Below are positions 11,306 to 22,417 of a stretch of DNA of 64,000 bases, in pieces. The notes beneath the pieces are model-generated. The model saw nothing but the letters and a program-made list of their open reading frames with translations, searched no databases and was not told the DNA's origin. Origin of the DNA: Rostrohypoxylon terebratum. Taxonomy: Eukaryota > Ascomycota > Sordariomycetes > Xylariales > Hypoxylaceae. Numbering within the stretch: the stretch's first letter is position 1; each line of letters opens with the position of its first letter. Both the position numbers and the translations under genes were made by a program. The DNA lies in assembly GCA_022497145.1 (NCBI GenBank), contig MU385950.1:44924-108923 (forward strand). The letters are read 5' to 3'.

Positions 11306-13026
11306 ATGGATTCTTACAATGATGCGATATGTGGAAAATTTTGAGTGGAGGAATGAGTTAGGAAATCGGAAATCTTATATATTCTTTACCCATAGACTTG
11401 ATTATAGCTTAAGTTGACATGGTGTTTATAATCAATATACATACCTAATTTTGCCCTTCATCACTCTAGTCTCTAGAATGGTGACTGATATTTCAACCAT
11501 GGGGTGCTTGTCAGAAGACGTTTTGATAAACATTGGCTGAAGAACATCCCATATTAACTTGGATTACTCATGAATGGTGGATAGGGTGCTCTAAAGGGGA
11601 GCTTGCGAGCATATCAAATACCGACTAGGCAATAATAATATAAGAAGAGGATGAAACCCCCTCCATCTCAAGAAAAGCCAGTGTTAATAGATCACCCACA
11701 CTTCATGTGCATCAGCAGCGGCTTCGTCATCTGTGGCCTTCGCATCAATTAGAAGATCCCATTAACCTAGGTTAGGCACTACGTGTATATTCCTTATGAA
11801 TATGGTAGGTATGGAAGACTCGAGGTAAATACTACCTACCAAGTCTCTAAGCTTCCAAATCTTCTCCGGTAATACCTAACTACCTACCTACCTAGTTACT
11901 TGGCCATACAAATCCTTACCTATTCCTATGAATCGTCGGATGGACTACTCCTATCACATCTCTGCTAAAGATGGACACAACTGGGTTAGCGATCGCGATC
12001 ACTGGTTGCGTTTTGAAACTGATCACATTCTCCGTGAACTTTATCTCCGATGGAACGGCTAAACGGACGGACATACACCCATGTTAAACACGATCGGGGA
12101 TAACTTGGTGTATGCCTACAATATTGCAATAAATCTACGTACCCTCTTTATTGTAAATGCGTTCAATTAAGAAAGAAATGTTAGAGGGCGGCAGCAAGGT
12201 TAACGATAAAATAAAGGGGTGAACCTCCCCGAGGGGTAACACGTCCAAAAGGTACTTAGATTTGTATAGGGAATTGTACTGCAACATAGGTATCCACCAG
12301 ACTAGCCTCGATTGCGCATAGGATGTCCGTTCGTTACTGACTGATGTCCGATCTCCGACGCAAAACAAGTCATGAGAAAGATATCACCGATCGCAATTGA
12401 GATATTGGGCTAATTGTGGGAAGTATGCGAAATGCCACAAAGAATTTACCTAGATAATCAAAGGGATGAATTGAATCAGAAGGACCAGGGGGATATGGAC
12501 CCTGTTGAGTTGGCAAGTCAGAAGCAAACACTAAGATATGTGTTGTAAGATTCTACATTGAGATGTTGATAAATTTGAAGTAATAGGACATCCTTACACT
12601 CGCTACTCGGGCTACTGTTATGGGAATTGAGTCAGAAAATCGGCGTCATATCGATTCGGTAATTGGAATGGGGAGGTGAAGTGGTTCGGAAGAACGAGCT
12701 GCTCAACCAAGGAGAAACATACAGAAATAGGAAATACACAGGAGGATGGAAGTGGAAGGCAGCGACAAGCAATTAGAGCTGAGCAGGTATCCAACAAGCT
12801 ACTAGAAAAATGCATTAGCTCAGCCCTGAAGGGACTGGAGGCGCTACAACTTTAGAGGATTCAGCGCGTCATTATAGCGAGTCGCGTTCGAACCAATCCC
12901 CGCCTTAGCCTGTACATGCCTTGGATACGCTATTTTGGAAGTTGTGGTCAGACGGAAGACCTTTTAGACGAATTTTGTTTCCCATTTTTAGGTGTCTATG
13001 TGAACTGTACAATAGAAAGAAGTCGC
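11306..13026. other. Intergenic, KP4-like to polyol dehydrogenase
   Basis: About 1.7 kb separates the convergent KP4-like and dehydrogenase genes. It is AT-rich with TAGGTA-type words clustered near 11,800-11,900. No gene, tRNA or repeat family was recognised. Confidence 0.5.
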
Positions 13027-14452
13027 CTATTCTGTCATATCTACCATGACCTTAATAACCAAATTACCCGCTTCGTCCTTCACTTTACCAGCTGTATCAA
13101 ACGCCGTTGGTATACCGTTCAAGCCTTTCAGTCTGTGGGTGACGATTTTCTGGACATCGGGTAATAAGGGATTTCCGCTTGCGAGCAAGTCGAGAACTTT
13201 TCGGTACGTATTGGCGTATCGGAATACGCCGACCAAGTCAACTTCCTTGAGCGACGCGGCCGAGATAGGGAGTGTCTGAATTGGCGTGCCCATTCCGATG
13301 ATCATGACTTTTCCGCCGGGTTGTGTGGACTGTTTCCGTTAGCATGGTAGCACAGCACCGGGGACGGATGGGGTAAAAAATAGGGGTCAAAATGAGGAAG
13401 TTAAGAAAAGGGGAAGGGGAGGTTTGGGGGTTTGTTACATATATAGCAGTCTGCATGCAGGACTCGACGCCCGTGCACTCGAACGTAATAGCGACCTCGC
13501 CAATAGCCTCGCTCGCACCATTTACCTTCAATGCCTTCAATTTCTCGGCTACATCCTGGGCGTATGCTAGTTTATCGTCGATCGATTCCGGTCTGGGAGA
13601 GACAATTGGCACCGTAAATGGGACGTCGGCGAAACCGTTCTCTACGGCAAACTTGACGCGGTCCTCTAGAATATCTGCGATAATCACGGTCTTGGCTCCG
13701 GCTACCTTGCACACAGCTGCGCAAAGCAAGCCCACGGCTCCAGCACCCAACACTAACACCGTAGACCCTTGTTTTATGCCCGATCTATCCTTGGCATGCA
13801 TTGCGACTGATAGAGGCTCGACGATGGCGCCGTGTTCTAATGTGAGAGAATCGGGTAGCCTAGAGAAAGTATGAGAACTCAAGTTCAAAGCCGTGACATC
13901 TTGGCAAGGAGAGAGGCTCTCAAGATTGCCTCTCAACAAGGATCAACATACTTATGACACCATCTTGCCGGGTGATTTATTCTCTCCTGTAAGGTCCCTT
14001 GCGCGTGTGGGAAAGCCTTGGCGGAGCTGCGGAAATTCATGCCACGGCAGATGTTATAACGTCCTTCGCGACAAAAGCCGCAATTTTCGCAGGGTAAGCC
14101 GACTTCGATAGCGACTCGGTCGCCGACCTTGAACGGCGACCCTGTAGGTGGGACAGCGACAACCACACCTGCGGACTCATGACCTAGAGTCAGAGGCTCT
14201 CGTACTTGAATCTGACCATTTCGAAAATGTCGGAAGTAGTGTAGGTCTGAACCGCAAAGACCCGTTGCTTGAACAGCTATCTGCACCTCGTCGGCTGAAG
14301 GTTCAGGTAGTGGTCGGACTTGCTATCGCAGTTGTTAGTCGATCATCTCATTACACATTTTCATCCATATATTTTTTTTTCAAATGGAGACTTACAATTC
14401 GGAGGTCCCCTGCAGCGTGAAGGACGGACGCCTTTACTTCGGTGGCGCTCAT
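13027..14452 (-). CDS. Zinc polyol dehydrogenase (sorbitol/xylitol type)
   Basis: A medium-chain zinc dehydrogenase of 383 residues, related to sorbitol, xylitol and L-arabinitol dehydrogenases that oxidise polyols to ketoses with NAD. Exons on the minus strand are 14452..14396, 14322..13952, 13859..13439 and 13329..13027; introns of 73, 92 and 109 bp keep frame. Visible features are ATGLCGSDLHYF (catalytic zinc Cys), GHESAG (catalytic zinc Glu), the structural zinc cysteines in LPCENCGFCREGRYNIC, and the nucleotide-binding GAGAVGLL followed by an acidic residue in ADILEDR, which favours NAD over NADP. It starts 1.14 kb from a divergently transcribed SDR. Substrate cannot be fixed by eye. Confidence 0.92.
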
Positions 14453-15591
14453 GATGACTTGGTTCACTAAGAACTCACTACAACATATATATGACTTCTC
14501 TACTCAAATTTTCGCTGGATTTGAAGGAATTAGAAATTGAAAACTTCTCATTGGAAAAAAAAAGTAATATTAAGAGACGAAGAAACTAGAAGCAACATGT
14601 TGACTATAGCTATTTTGAACCGATGAGAGTACAGCTAGTTAGTGACTACGTACCTAACGTCACCCAAGGCTTTACCTAGGTAATTAGTTCCGGCCTCCGA
14701 TAGGTATAATTATGAAAAAAGGAAATTGTCCAAGTCCATCACCTTCCATTAGATCTACACCAAATTGCGGGCACCAACCATTTGTACATCTGCAGGTTCA
14801 ACCCCTTTCACGACGGTCCACTGTGGGGAGAGGTTAGCCATCGATGGATAGGTTGAAATTGATGGCATCGTCGAATGGCGGCGAAGTAGGCTACCTAGAC
14901 TCGGTAAAAATAGTCGTTTCTGGCCGGATGTCGAATGGGAGTTTAGGTGCAAATACCTATATTTTACCCCAACTCTCGTCTCCATCTACTCCGCCCTCGG
15001 ATATCCTCAGCCCTTAGGTGAAAGGTTACCTAGGGTTGGGGTTGGGGTGGGGGTGATGGAATGAGATGAGGGGAAACCGAGCTATCGCCGGTGGGGTTCA
15101 TCATGAGACTAGAAAGAATCTTTCGGACTTTTCCAATGAACCAGCAATCGGCTTTATAGGCCTCATAGGCTTCGAAGAAACACTGAAATTTAAATCCGGT
15201 AGTTTCGGTTCATCCCCACTTTTCGCCGATTTTAGCCCAATTCATTGACCTAATCGTACTATGCCGGAATCACTTACTAGATCCTAATCTTGTCCGTAAA
15301 TGACTAGGAGTGTTGCGAGAAGCGCGTTAGATGGATTAGCTGGGTTGAGATCATCGATGGTATACGACTCCGAATGCGGAAATAGAAATAGAAGAATCGT
15401 CATATCCCACGTTGGATTGGAGGGGTAATCATTCGCATTTGTAGGAAACCTAATCGCGAACTGAATGGTGCATACCGGTCACATCGGTACTAAGCAAATT
15501 TCCAAGGTATTGCAGCAGATCGGAAAACATATTCCCAAGGTCTCCAATTCGAACAGCAGTATTCGAGCTTGGAAATTTGAAGTTGGGAGCT
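14453..15591. other. Divergent promoter region with G-rich tract
   Basis: A 1.14 kb region between the divergent polyol dehydrogenase and SDR genes. It includes a G-rich tract at 15033-15053 with four runs of at least three G (three, four, four and five), which fits the consensus for an intramolecular G-quadruplex. No other gene is supported. Confidence 0.5.
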
Positions 15592-16473
15592 ATGGCAGAC
15601 TCACTATTCTCGCTTAAGGGCGAGACAGCCCTCATAACCGGCGGAACAAGAGGGATTGGTCAATCCGTAGCCATTGGGCTGGCTGAAGCGGGCGCCGACA
15701 TCATACTAGTGCAGGTGTGCAAACCATAATTCACTCAACTCACACCTCATCCTCACTAGACAAACGGAAATCAAACAACAAAGAAACCAAAAAAAACTAA
15801 CTCCTCCAAACAGCGTTCCACAACATCAACGGAGACCAAAACCGCCGTCGAAGCCCTCGGCCGCAAAGCGTACATCTACACGGCCGACCTATCCAACATC
15901 GATGAAGTAGCCGGGCTGGTGCCGCGGATCCTGGCCGACGGCCACACGATCCGGATCCTGGTCAACTGCGCGGGCATCCAGATCCGGCACGCGCCGGAGG
16001 TGTTCCCGGACAGCGACTACCGGGCGGTGATGGGGGTGAACGCGGACGCGGTGTTCGCGTTGACGCGGGACGCGGGCGCGCACATGCTGACGCTGCCGCC
16101 GTCGGCCGTGACGGGGCGCAGGGGCAGCATCGTCAACTACGCGAGCCTGCTGTCGTTCCAGGGCGGGCTGAACGTGCCCGCGTACGCGGCTAGCAAGGGC
16201 GCCGTCATGCAGATGACGAAGGGGTTCGCGAACTCGTGGGCCGGCCGCGGCGTCAACGTCAACGCTATTGCTCCCGGCTACATCGCGACGGATATGAACG
16301 AGGCCCTGATCGCGGACCAGGAGCGCGCGGCGAGCATTAGTGCTAGGATACCGGCTGGCAGGTGGGGAGAGCCGGATGATTTCAAGGGCAGCACCGTCTT
16401 CTTGGCGAGTAAAGCTGGCGCGTATGTGAGTGGGCATACGTTGGTTGTCGATGGTGGTTGGATGGGAAGGTGA
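15592..16473 (+). CDS. Short-chain dehydrogenase/reductase (gluconate/polyol type)
   Basis: A classical SDR of 260 residues. Exons are 15592..15714 and 15814..16473; the 99 bp intron has an ACTAAC branch site and joins IILVQ to RSTTSTE. The cofactor motif is TGGTRGIG (residues about 16-23), followed by NCAGI, the active-site serine in NYASLLS and PAYAASKGA with the catalytic Tyr and Lys. The end, SGHTLVVDGGWMGR, is typical. The sequence most resembles 2-deoxy-D-gluconate 3-dehydrogenase or related sugar-acid and polyol oxidoreductases, so a link to the divergent polyol dehydrogenase is plausible but inferred. Exon 2 is much richer in G+C, especially at third positions, than the flanks. Confidence 0.9.
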
Positions 16474-16774
16474 TGTGGGGGAGGAATAAAAAGGAAGAAT
16501 TAAAGCAGGTGCCTAGAATTGGAATGTACCTGAGACGGATGGTAGAAATATACGATTTTTGCAAAAATTGACGGTACACTAATTCGCGATGAGAATTCAA
16601 AAGACTGTTGGTATTTTTTTTATTTGAGATACAAATTGAGCCGTTAACATCTCTCATAATCACCATAAAGATAACTCAAGTGATTGGTAGGTAGTTTTCC
16701 AGATTCCCAATTCCAAATGCACCAAAATGCAAACCATTCTACTCAGAAAACCTACGAATACATTTCATGAAACA

Positions 16775-18087
16775 TCACTTCGCAGCAGATGCCATAACCT
16801 GTTCCATCCAAGGATACACCGACGCGTTCGCCATCGGGTATCCCATATGCAGCGCGCCGGTGAAGAACCGGGCTTCCTTGGGGGATCCGTGCTCGAACAG
16901 CAGGATCGAGTCTTCGATCGGCATGAGGCCGTCATGCATACCCTACCTCACGCGTTAGTACCAAGCACACCACTACTGAAACACTTAGCAGGAGGAAAAC
17001 TTACGTTAATGAGCAACAACCTCGTACTAGGCCGATCCAAAATCCCCGTCTCAAGCAACGAAAATTTGCTCTGCGCGCCAGCCAGGTATGCCTCGACATC
17101 GGTGCCGTACCCGTGTTTCATAGCCAGCGCGGGCGTGAGCAGGAACGGGTACTCGTGGCCGTCAGCACGACTAAGCCACTCCCTGGCGAAGAAATGGTGC
17201 GTGCCGGCGCCGTGCGCGACGACGCCGACGAGCTGCTCGCGGTGCGTGTGCGCGGCGCGCACGGCGTAGTACCCGCCGCTGCTCAGGCCCCAGCACATGA
17301 CGCTGCGCATGTCGAAGCGGCCGTCCTTCGCCATCCACGCGAACGCGCTGTCGAGCAGCCGGTCCGGCGACGCCGGGTCCGCCGAGTCGGCCGGGCAGTC
17401 GGCCGTGCCCGGGATCTCGAAGATGACGGCGGCCCACCCGCGCGATAAGAACTCGTCGCTCCTGGCTTTGTTGTCCGGGCGGTAGCCGTCGAGGCCCGTG
17501 AGCAGGATCACGGCGGGGTGTTTCTTGTGCGAGTCCGGGGGCACGCGCACGTACGCCGGGATGGTCGCACGGTCGCGGCCCTGCGCGGCGGTGTGCGGGA
17601 TGTCGACTTCGAGCAGTGGGGAGGGTGACCATAGGGCGCCGGCTTTGCGGTAGATCGCCTTCTGCAGCTCCCACGCTTCCCACTTCACCGGGTCGCTGAT
17701 GCTGGGGTAGCCGGTGACGTACGGGAAGCGCGCGATGCGCAGCAGACACGCGGCGCGCAGGTAGAGATCGGACGCCCTTTGATACCCGCTGTGGCCCATC
17801 GTCACGAGCTCGTCGGCATGTTTCTCGAGCGCCTGGGCCGCAGGCACGAAGGCGAGAGTGTATTCGGGCGAATTTCCGTCGTTGATATTCCGCTCGATCA
17901 GGTCCAAAAATATCGGCTCGAAGTCTTCGTAAGCGCCGTCGTGGAAAGGATACACAGATATACGGCACGGCATCTGCCACTTAGTCTCCCAGAGCGCTTG
18001 GATGCCAGCATGGTGGGGCATGCGCTTCTCGAAAGCCTCGGTGCCCATCAGCCACTGCTTAGGTGGAGGCCTAGCGTCCGGCGCCAT
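16775..18087 (-). CDS. Ayg1-like alpha/beta hydrolase
   Basis: A 416-residue alpha/beta hydrolase of the Ayg1 family; Ayg1 of Aspergillus fumigatus shortens a heptaketide naphthopyrone for DHN-melanin. Exons on the minus strand are 18087..17005 and 16942..16775, separated by a 62 bp intron that joins LLLIN to GMHDGLMPIED. The N-terminal part (ALWETKW, SVYPFHDGAYEDFEPIF, RNINDG) is the family's helical cap. The nucleophile lies in CWGLSSGGYYA, the acid in GMHDGLMP and the histidine in GALHMGYP. Length matches Ayg1. No polyketide synthase is in this window, so a melanin role is only suggested by family; related esterase or C-C hydrolase roles are possible. The main exon is G+C-rich. Confidence 0.9.
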
Positions 18088-18144
18088 CTTGCCTCTCTCT
18101 TTCTTCTCCCCCTTTGCCCCTAACCCTTACCCGCAAGTAAGGGA

Positions 18145-18501
18145 TTAAGAAAAGTTGGAGACGACAGATCCGAAGCTGGATCTGGTGGACCGCGAGGATG
18201 GCGGCTCGTCGATTAGCGTGAAACCGCTATTTTGGGACTCGTCCTCTTCCTCGGAGGTGTATCCACTATGGCTTTGCTTCCGCTGTGATCCGAGTCGGGA
18301 TAAGTGAATGCGTCCGTTGCGCTTACGTACCACGACACGGCGCGTAGTATACCAGTCCTTCTTCTCGCGGATCCTATTTCCCGTTAGTATTCAGTTCCAG
18401 CGTTTTCTCATCAAATTGTTTTTTCTTTAGGGTTCTCAAGGGTCATAATCCAGAGGTGGGGGCATGCTGTAAGAAGGATGCGGCGTGGCTGAATCATCCA
18501 T
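18145..18501 (-). CDS. Possible small basic/Ser-rich protein, splice donor unclear
   Basis: A tentative small gene. The segment 18373..18145 is open, follows a good branch and acceptor (ATACTAAC then AAATAG) and encodes a basic start (REKKDWYTTRRVVVRKRNGR) and an acidic then Ser-rich tail ending SFGSVVSNFS. Upstream, an ATG at 18501 opens 21 codons (MDDSATPHPSYSMPPPLDYD then Pro) before a stop; the phase would fit a junction there, but the sequence at the required donor is TTGAGA, not GTGAGA. Either the donor is altered, the true first exon lies elsewhere, or this is a decayed gene. I do not recognise the protein. It lies upstream of the Ayg1-like gene on the same strand. Confidence 0.35.
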
Positions 18502-19728
18502 TCGCGGATTATGCCCTTACTTGGAGCTAGTTGCTGATATGCAGAAACCTCCGTCACTTAACGGCGATGAGGATAGCTAACTTACTCTCGCTGAAGCAGA
18601 GCTATGTTGGTTCTGATGAGAGCGCTGCGAAGTTCCTGATCAACAGCTTGAACGGTGTCTTTCTGAGCCATTTTTTATATAAGAGATCAAGGACAATGGG
18701 AGAGACCGTGTGTTCGGAAGCGTGGGAAAGTAACCGGTGGGGATGTCCGAGTGAGTCCGGATGCTTTGGTATGTACTATGTATCTATAGGGACCTCGGGA
18801 GCTTTGGTACTTAGACAACAGGAGACGCTTGATAGGCAGTTAATATATATGACACGATGTGAATGTGAGGCGAAGGAAATAATGAATTGATAGTAATGCA
18901 AGTGAGATTGAATCGTAATGAATCGTCAGCGTTCCTGGGAGGTTTACCCGCATGTTTTCTTGAGGGCGGGAGTGAGGCACCTCGACCTTTATACTCGTCT
19001 ATCTAGGCGAGCTAAAGGCAGCACCTACCGAAAGCATAGGTAGGTGCCCTTCTAAGGATTCATGTGTAGGTGGGTTGGTATGCTACTGCGGAGTCGTGAG
19101 GAGTATGCTCTTGAACCTGGTTTCTACAACCCCGTCGGCAGTCTGAGTAAGCCAAGAACTCGCCCTTGTAGTGGAAGCATCGCAGTAAGACGCCAAGGAT
19201 GGTGCGGATTGGCCAGGGAGCGTTTCGCGCTTCGGGAATTCTTAGAACAAATGGGTATTATCACGGCCAACCAGCTCACTACCGGACCATCCACCAACCC
19301 GAAAGAGAAGGCGATATTTTAGGCTTAGTATAAACTGTGGTCTGGTAGAGCGTTGTCTACTCAGCGTCGTAATGGACTGACGAAATCCAAGTCTATTGTT
19401 GGAGGTGTCCTCACATGGCCCTCTAGTCCCTCTTTCACATGTCTTTAGATTCTAGGCTCTCTATACTCTGCCCTCTCTATCCTATATCGAATTCTCCCGC
19501 GAGACAAACTTTCTTCTGCCAGGTACTCGAACTCTAATAGCATATATAGGTATATATCCCATGTCCCAAACCACTTTATCGTTTTTTTGTCTCTTCGAGA
19601 AGGGAGGCTCATTAACCTAAATCTTCGGCTCTACCAAACGCTCGGAGTCAGCCGAGGTATCAGAAGTACATACATGCATGCAGTGAAGCTGGCATAGGTG
19701 TATACGGTATCGATTGCCTGTTCTCTTC
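18502..19728. other. Intergenic, 1.2 kb
   Basis: No supported gene. An 86-codon open frame at 19062..19322 (+) has no recognisable domain or codon bias. TAGGTAGGTG words occur near 19,040. Confidence 0.45.
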
Positions 19729-20401
19729 TCATTGGGCCTTACTCTTGTCAGTGTTATAGTAATGGGCCATTTCCAGCCCAGCCCTCCTAAAACCGCATTT
19801 TACGTAAAAGCCTTCGTTCGCTTCGCTGCAGTCGAGGATGGTTTTATAGCAGCCGACCTTCTCAGCGATAAAGTCGAGCGCTTGGATTAGGCGGAGACCA
19901 AGTTTCTTGCCTTGCTGGTCTTTCGCAACCGCAATGTCTTCGATGTGACCGACGAGGCCAAGACTATGAATGCTATTGAAGAAAATTTTACGTCAGCACT
20001 CTTGGCTTCGTCTATTAAAGCTAGGGTACCTATATATGTCTTTGAAATCTTGAATCGCGATCTGGTAGATCGTAGATTGCGTGTTCTACAATGTTACCAT
20101 CTAGAAGAGGGGTGTCCTACAATTTTCTTTCTACGAGTAGTGCTCCTGTTCCTACGATCTTCCCCCTTGTGGTATCCTCAATGACGAGAACGTAGTATGT
20201 GTCTTGCGATGACATCCACTGGTACCTCTCGGCGAACTGGTCCTTGCTGATCTCTCCCACGGTTGTCAAAACTCGTAGGCAGTCAAGAAACCCGGCCTCA
20301 TAGTCGGATAGTCGTAGGGATCGGGCGGTGTAGCCTTCAGGAAGAGCGGCCGAGACTTCGGGAGAGATGAGGTCGGACGAAAACAGACCCTGTTCAGCCA
20401 T
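19729..20401 (-). CDS. GNA1: Glucosamine 6-phosphate N-acetyltransferase
   Basis: A GNAT-family enzyme of 174 residues that makes N-acetylglucosamine 6-phosphate from acetyl-CoA in the cytosol, an essential step to UDP-GlcNAc, chitin and glycoproteins. Exons are 20401..20121 and 19972..19729; a 148 bp intron joins LLVERK to FIHSLGLVGHIEDI. The acetyl-CoA pyrophosphate-binding loop is in KDQQGKKLGLRLI, followed by the family signature GCYKTILDCSEANEGFYVKC and GFRRAGLEMAHYY. The ATG at 20401 (MAEQGLFSSDL) gives the normal length; an upstream in-frame stretch exists but is not needed. Length and motif order match known Gna1 proteins. This is a housekeeping gene. Confidence 0.94.
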
Positions 20402-22417
20402 TGTGAACGTAATTTTGTACAACTTTTGACTCGTCAAACGTGTCGTCTCAGGGTTCAATTGATGCCAACAAGCGAATGTCGAGTCAGCGGTGAAACGAGC
20501 GAATGAGCGAACGCAGGCAAAGAGAATGTGGAAGCCCCGACGGCGATTGGAAAAAGATAATACGAAACAAACAGACGGAGATGTTGGTTGAGATGATTAC
20601 CTAGGTGGTATGAAAGTTGTCAAATGGAAGAAGTTAAAAAGGGGACAGCTTTACTTGTTATTCAGGTATTCTTTTAGGTATTATGTTTATTGTGTTATCG
20701 ACGATAAAGAATACGAAGCAGGAAATTCCCTCTCTACCTAGTACTAACAATGTACATCCCTGAAACCTTGAAAACTACCCAGTATTACGAGGTACCTTGT
20801 AATACCCGTAGTACCCTGGAATTCCTTGCGAAGCCCCTAAATCTATGGAAGCTTAGCCTTAATTGATTGGTTCTGGACTTCGGTAAAACCGTAAAACCGA
20901 CTCAGTGTTTGCATAGCCTGCATTAAGAGCTGAACAGCCGGGTCCCCTTTCCCAAAGCTTGAAAAGAAGAGCTAAGAATAGAAGTTTCGATCCGCACCCA
21001 CTAATAGCCCTGAAGCCCGAAGGTGTAAACGGCAAGCCTGAGGAATTCCAGCTGCGACTGCTGACATCATTTGAGTTTTTGAGACTTGTCCAGCAGGTGC
21101 AAAGTGAATCTCAAATTCCAAAAGGTTATCGAGACTAGGGCGAACAACCAAATCCCAAGTCTTTGGGTAAAGTTTCTTCCCTTCATTTTCAAGGTGAAAC
21201 TTTCTTAATCCTCCCATTCCGATTTTCAGTCCAATTTTCCATTCAATTTGTCAATCTTCATCCAACCACACTCAATATTTCCTAATAGTTCTGGACCGTG
21301 GTTAAACACCACGACAATATGGGGTGACTTTCTTAGCGACCCACGATTTCGTGTCATTTAATCAGTGATTGATTGCGCAGTTCGGGGACGACTGGCAATG
21401 AGTCAATGACTCGACTCGCCCAATGTTGCGACTCATATTGCGACTAATATTCGACTAATATTGCGACTTCGATATGACGTGGACAAAAGAGCCTCGGTTC
21501 TCTTGTCTCTTTTGTTCCTGCATCCCACCCCGTCGCCTGGGAATTGCCTAGAATTTGTGGAAAAATGCCTAGGAATATCGAGCCCTGGAGCCTTTATCAT
21601 CTTGGATCGGGAACCAACCGGGTTAGTTGGCACAGAAGATATGGGACATCGTCTGAGATGCAGACACGTTTCCACGCTCTCGGCTCTAGACATACTATGT
21701 ACTAGACTTATGCAGGCCTCCGTGGTTTCCGTACCTTTACCTTATCGATTCGGAAAATCGTTGGGACACTATTCGTTCCCCTTTTTCGCCCTTTCCCAAT
21801 CTAGCAGTCTAGCCAGCCTAGCGCGAAACTGCGAGGGGTCCACCGTCCTACTTGGTAACGAGAAGCGGAAGTAACCAATTAACAGCCAATCAAGAGCCAA
21901 TTAGATCTCGACCCAGCTAGTATTATGAAGAAAACTCCCCGCGTTATTATCACATGTAAGTTGTGAGCTAGTAACAGAGCTTTATGCTGGTAACGTCAAC
22001 GGATTTCTGTCGCGCATAAAGTTTCTGGAAGGGTAGGTACCAAGGTCTGCAAGGTTTCCATTGCCTAACAGGGCGTAGTCAATCTTCGCCTGGGTAATTT
22101 TCCAGAATCATCATTCCTAATAATTCATCATCTCAAATTGACCCAACGCTCCTTTTTGATTTCATACCTATCACCTATTAATTTCACAATATTTCTATTC
22201 TACATCAGATTGCAAAAGATAGACGTGAACTTGCGCTATTTTGGGTTTGTTTAAAGTGTCTCAGCTTGTCATTGACTGTCGCAAACAGCAAATACACAGA
22301 TACTGCGTGTACTTGGTCGAGTCAAAGTCAACTCTGGAAGCTATTCATATTTTTCCACTTCGATACAATAGATGCAGCCGATATTTTTCGACAAACCGCT
22401 CCTCTATCGGCGTTGAA
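20402..22417. other. Intergenic, 2 kb
   Basis: No gene is supported between the divergent GNA1 and lipase starts. It holds a short tandem repeat of GCGACTAATATT-like units at 21424-21469 and a CGTGG...CCACG inverted repeat near 21297-21313. The open frame 21461..21874 lacks any domain and is rejected. Confidence 0.5.

Noticed and set aside
12872..12902. GTTCGAACC motif suggesting a tRNA T-loop
   Set aside because: The bases on either side do not pair as a T-stem and no cloverleaf is possible.
21461..21874. 137-codon open frame (+)
   Set aside because: No domain and unremarkable codon use; it overlaps the tandem repeat.
22241..22417. N-terminal extension of the lipase
   Set aside because: The frame is open but lacks an ATG; the first in-frame ATG is at 22418. 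An upstream coding exon cannot be excluded.
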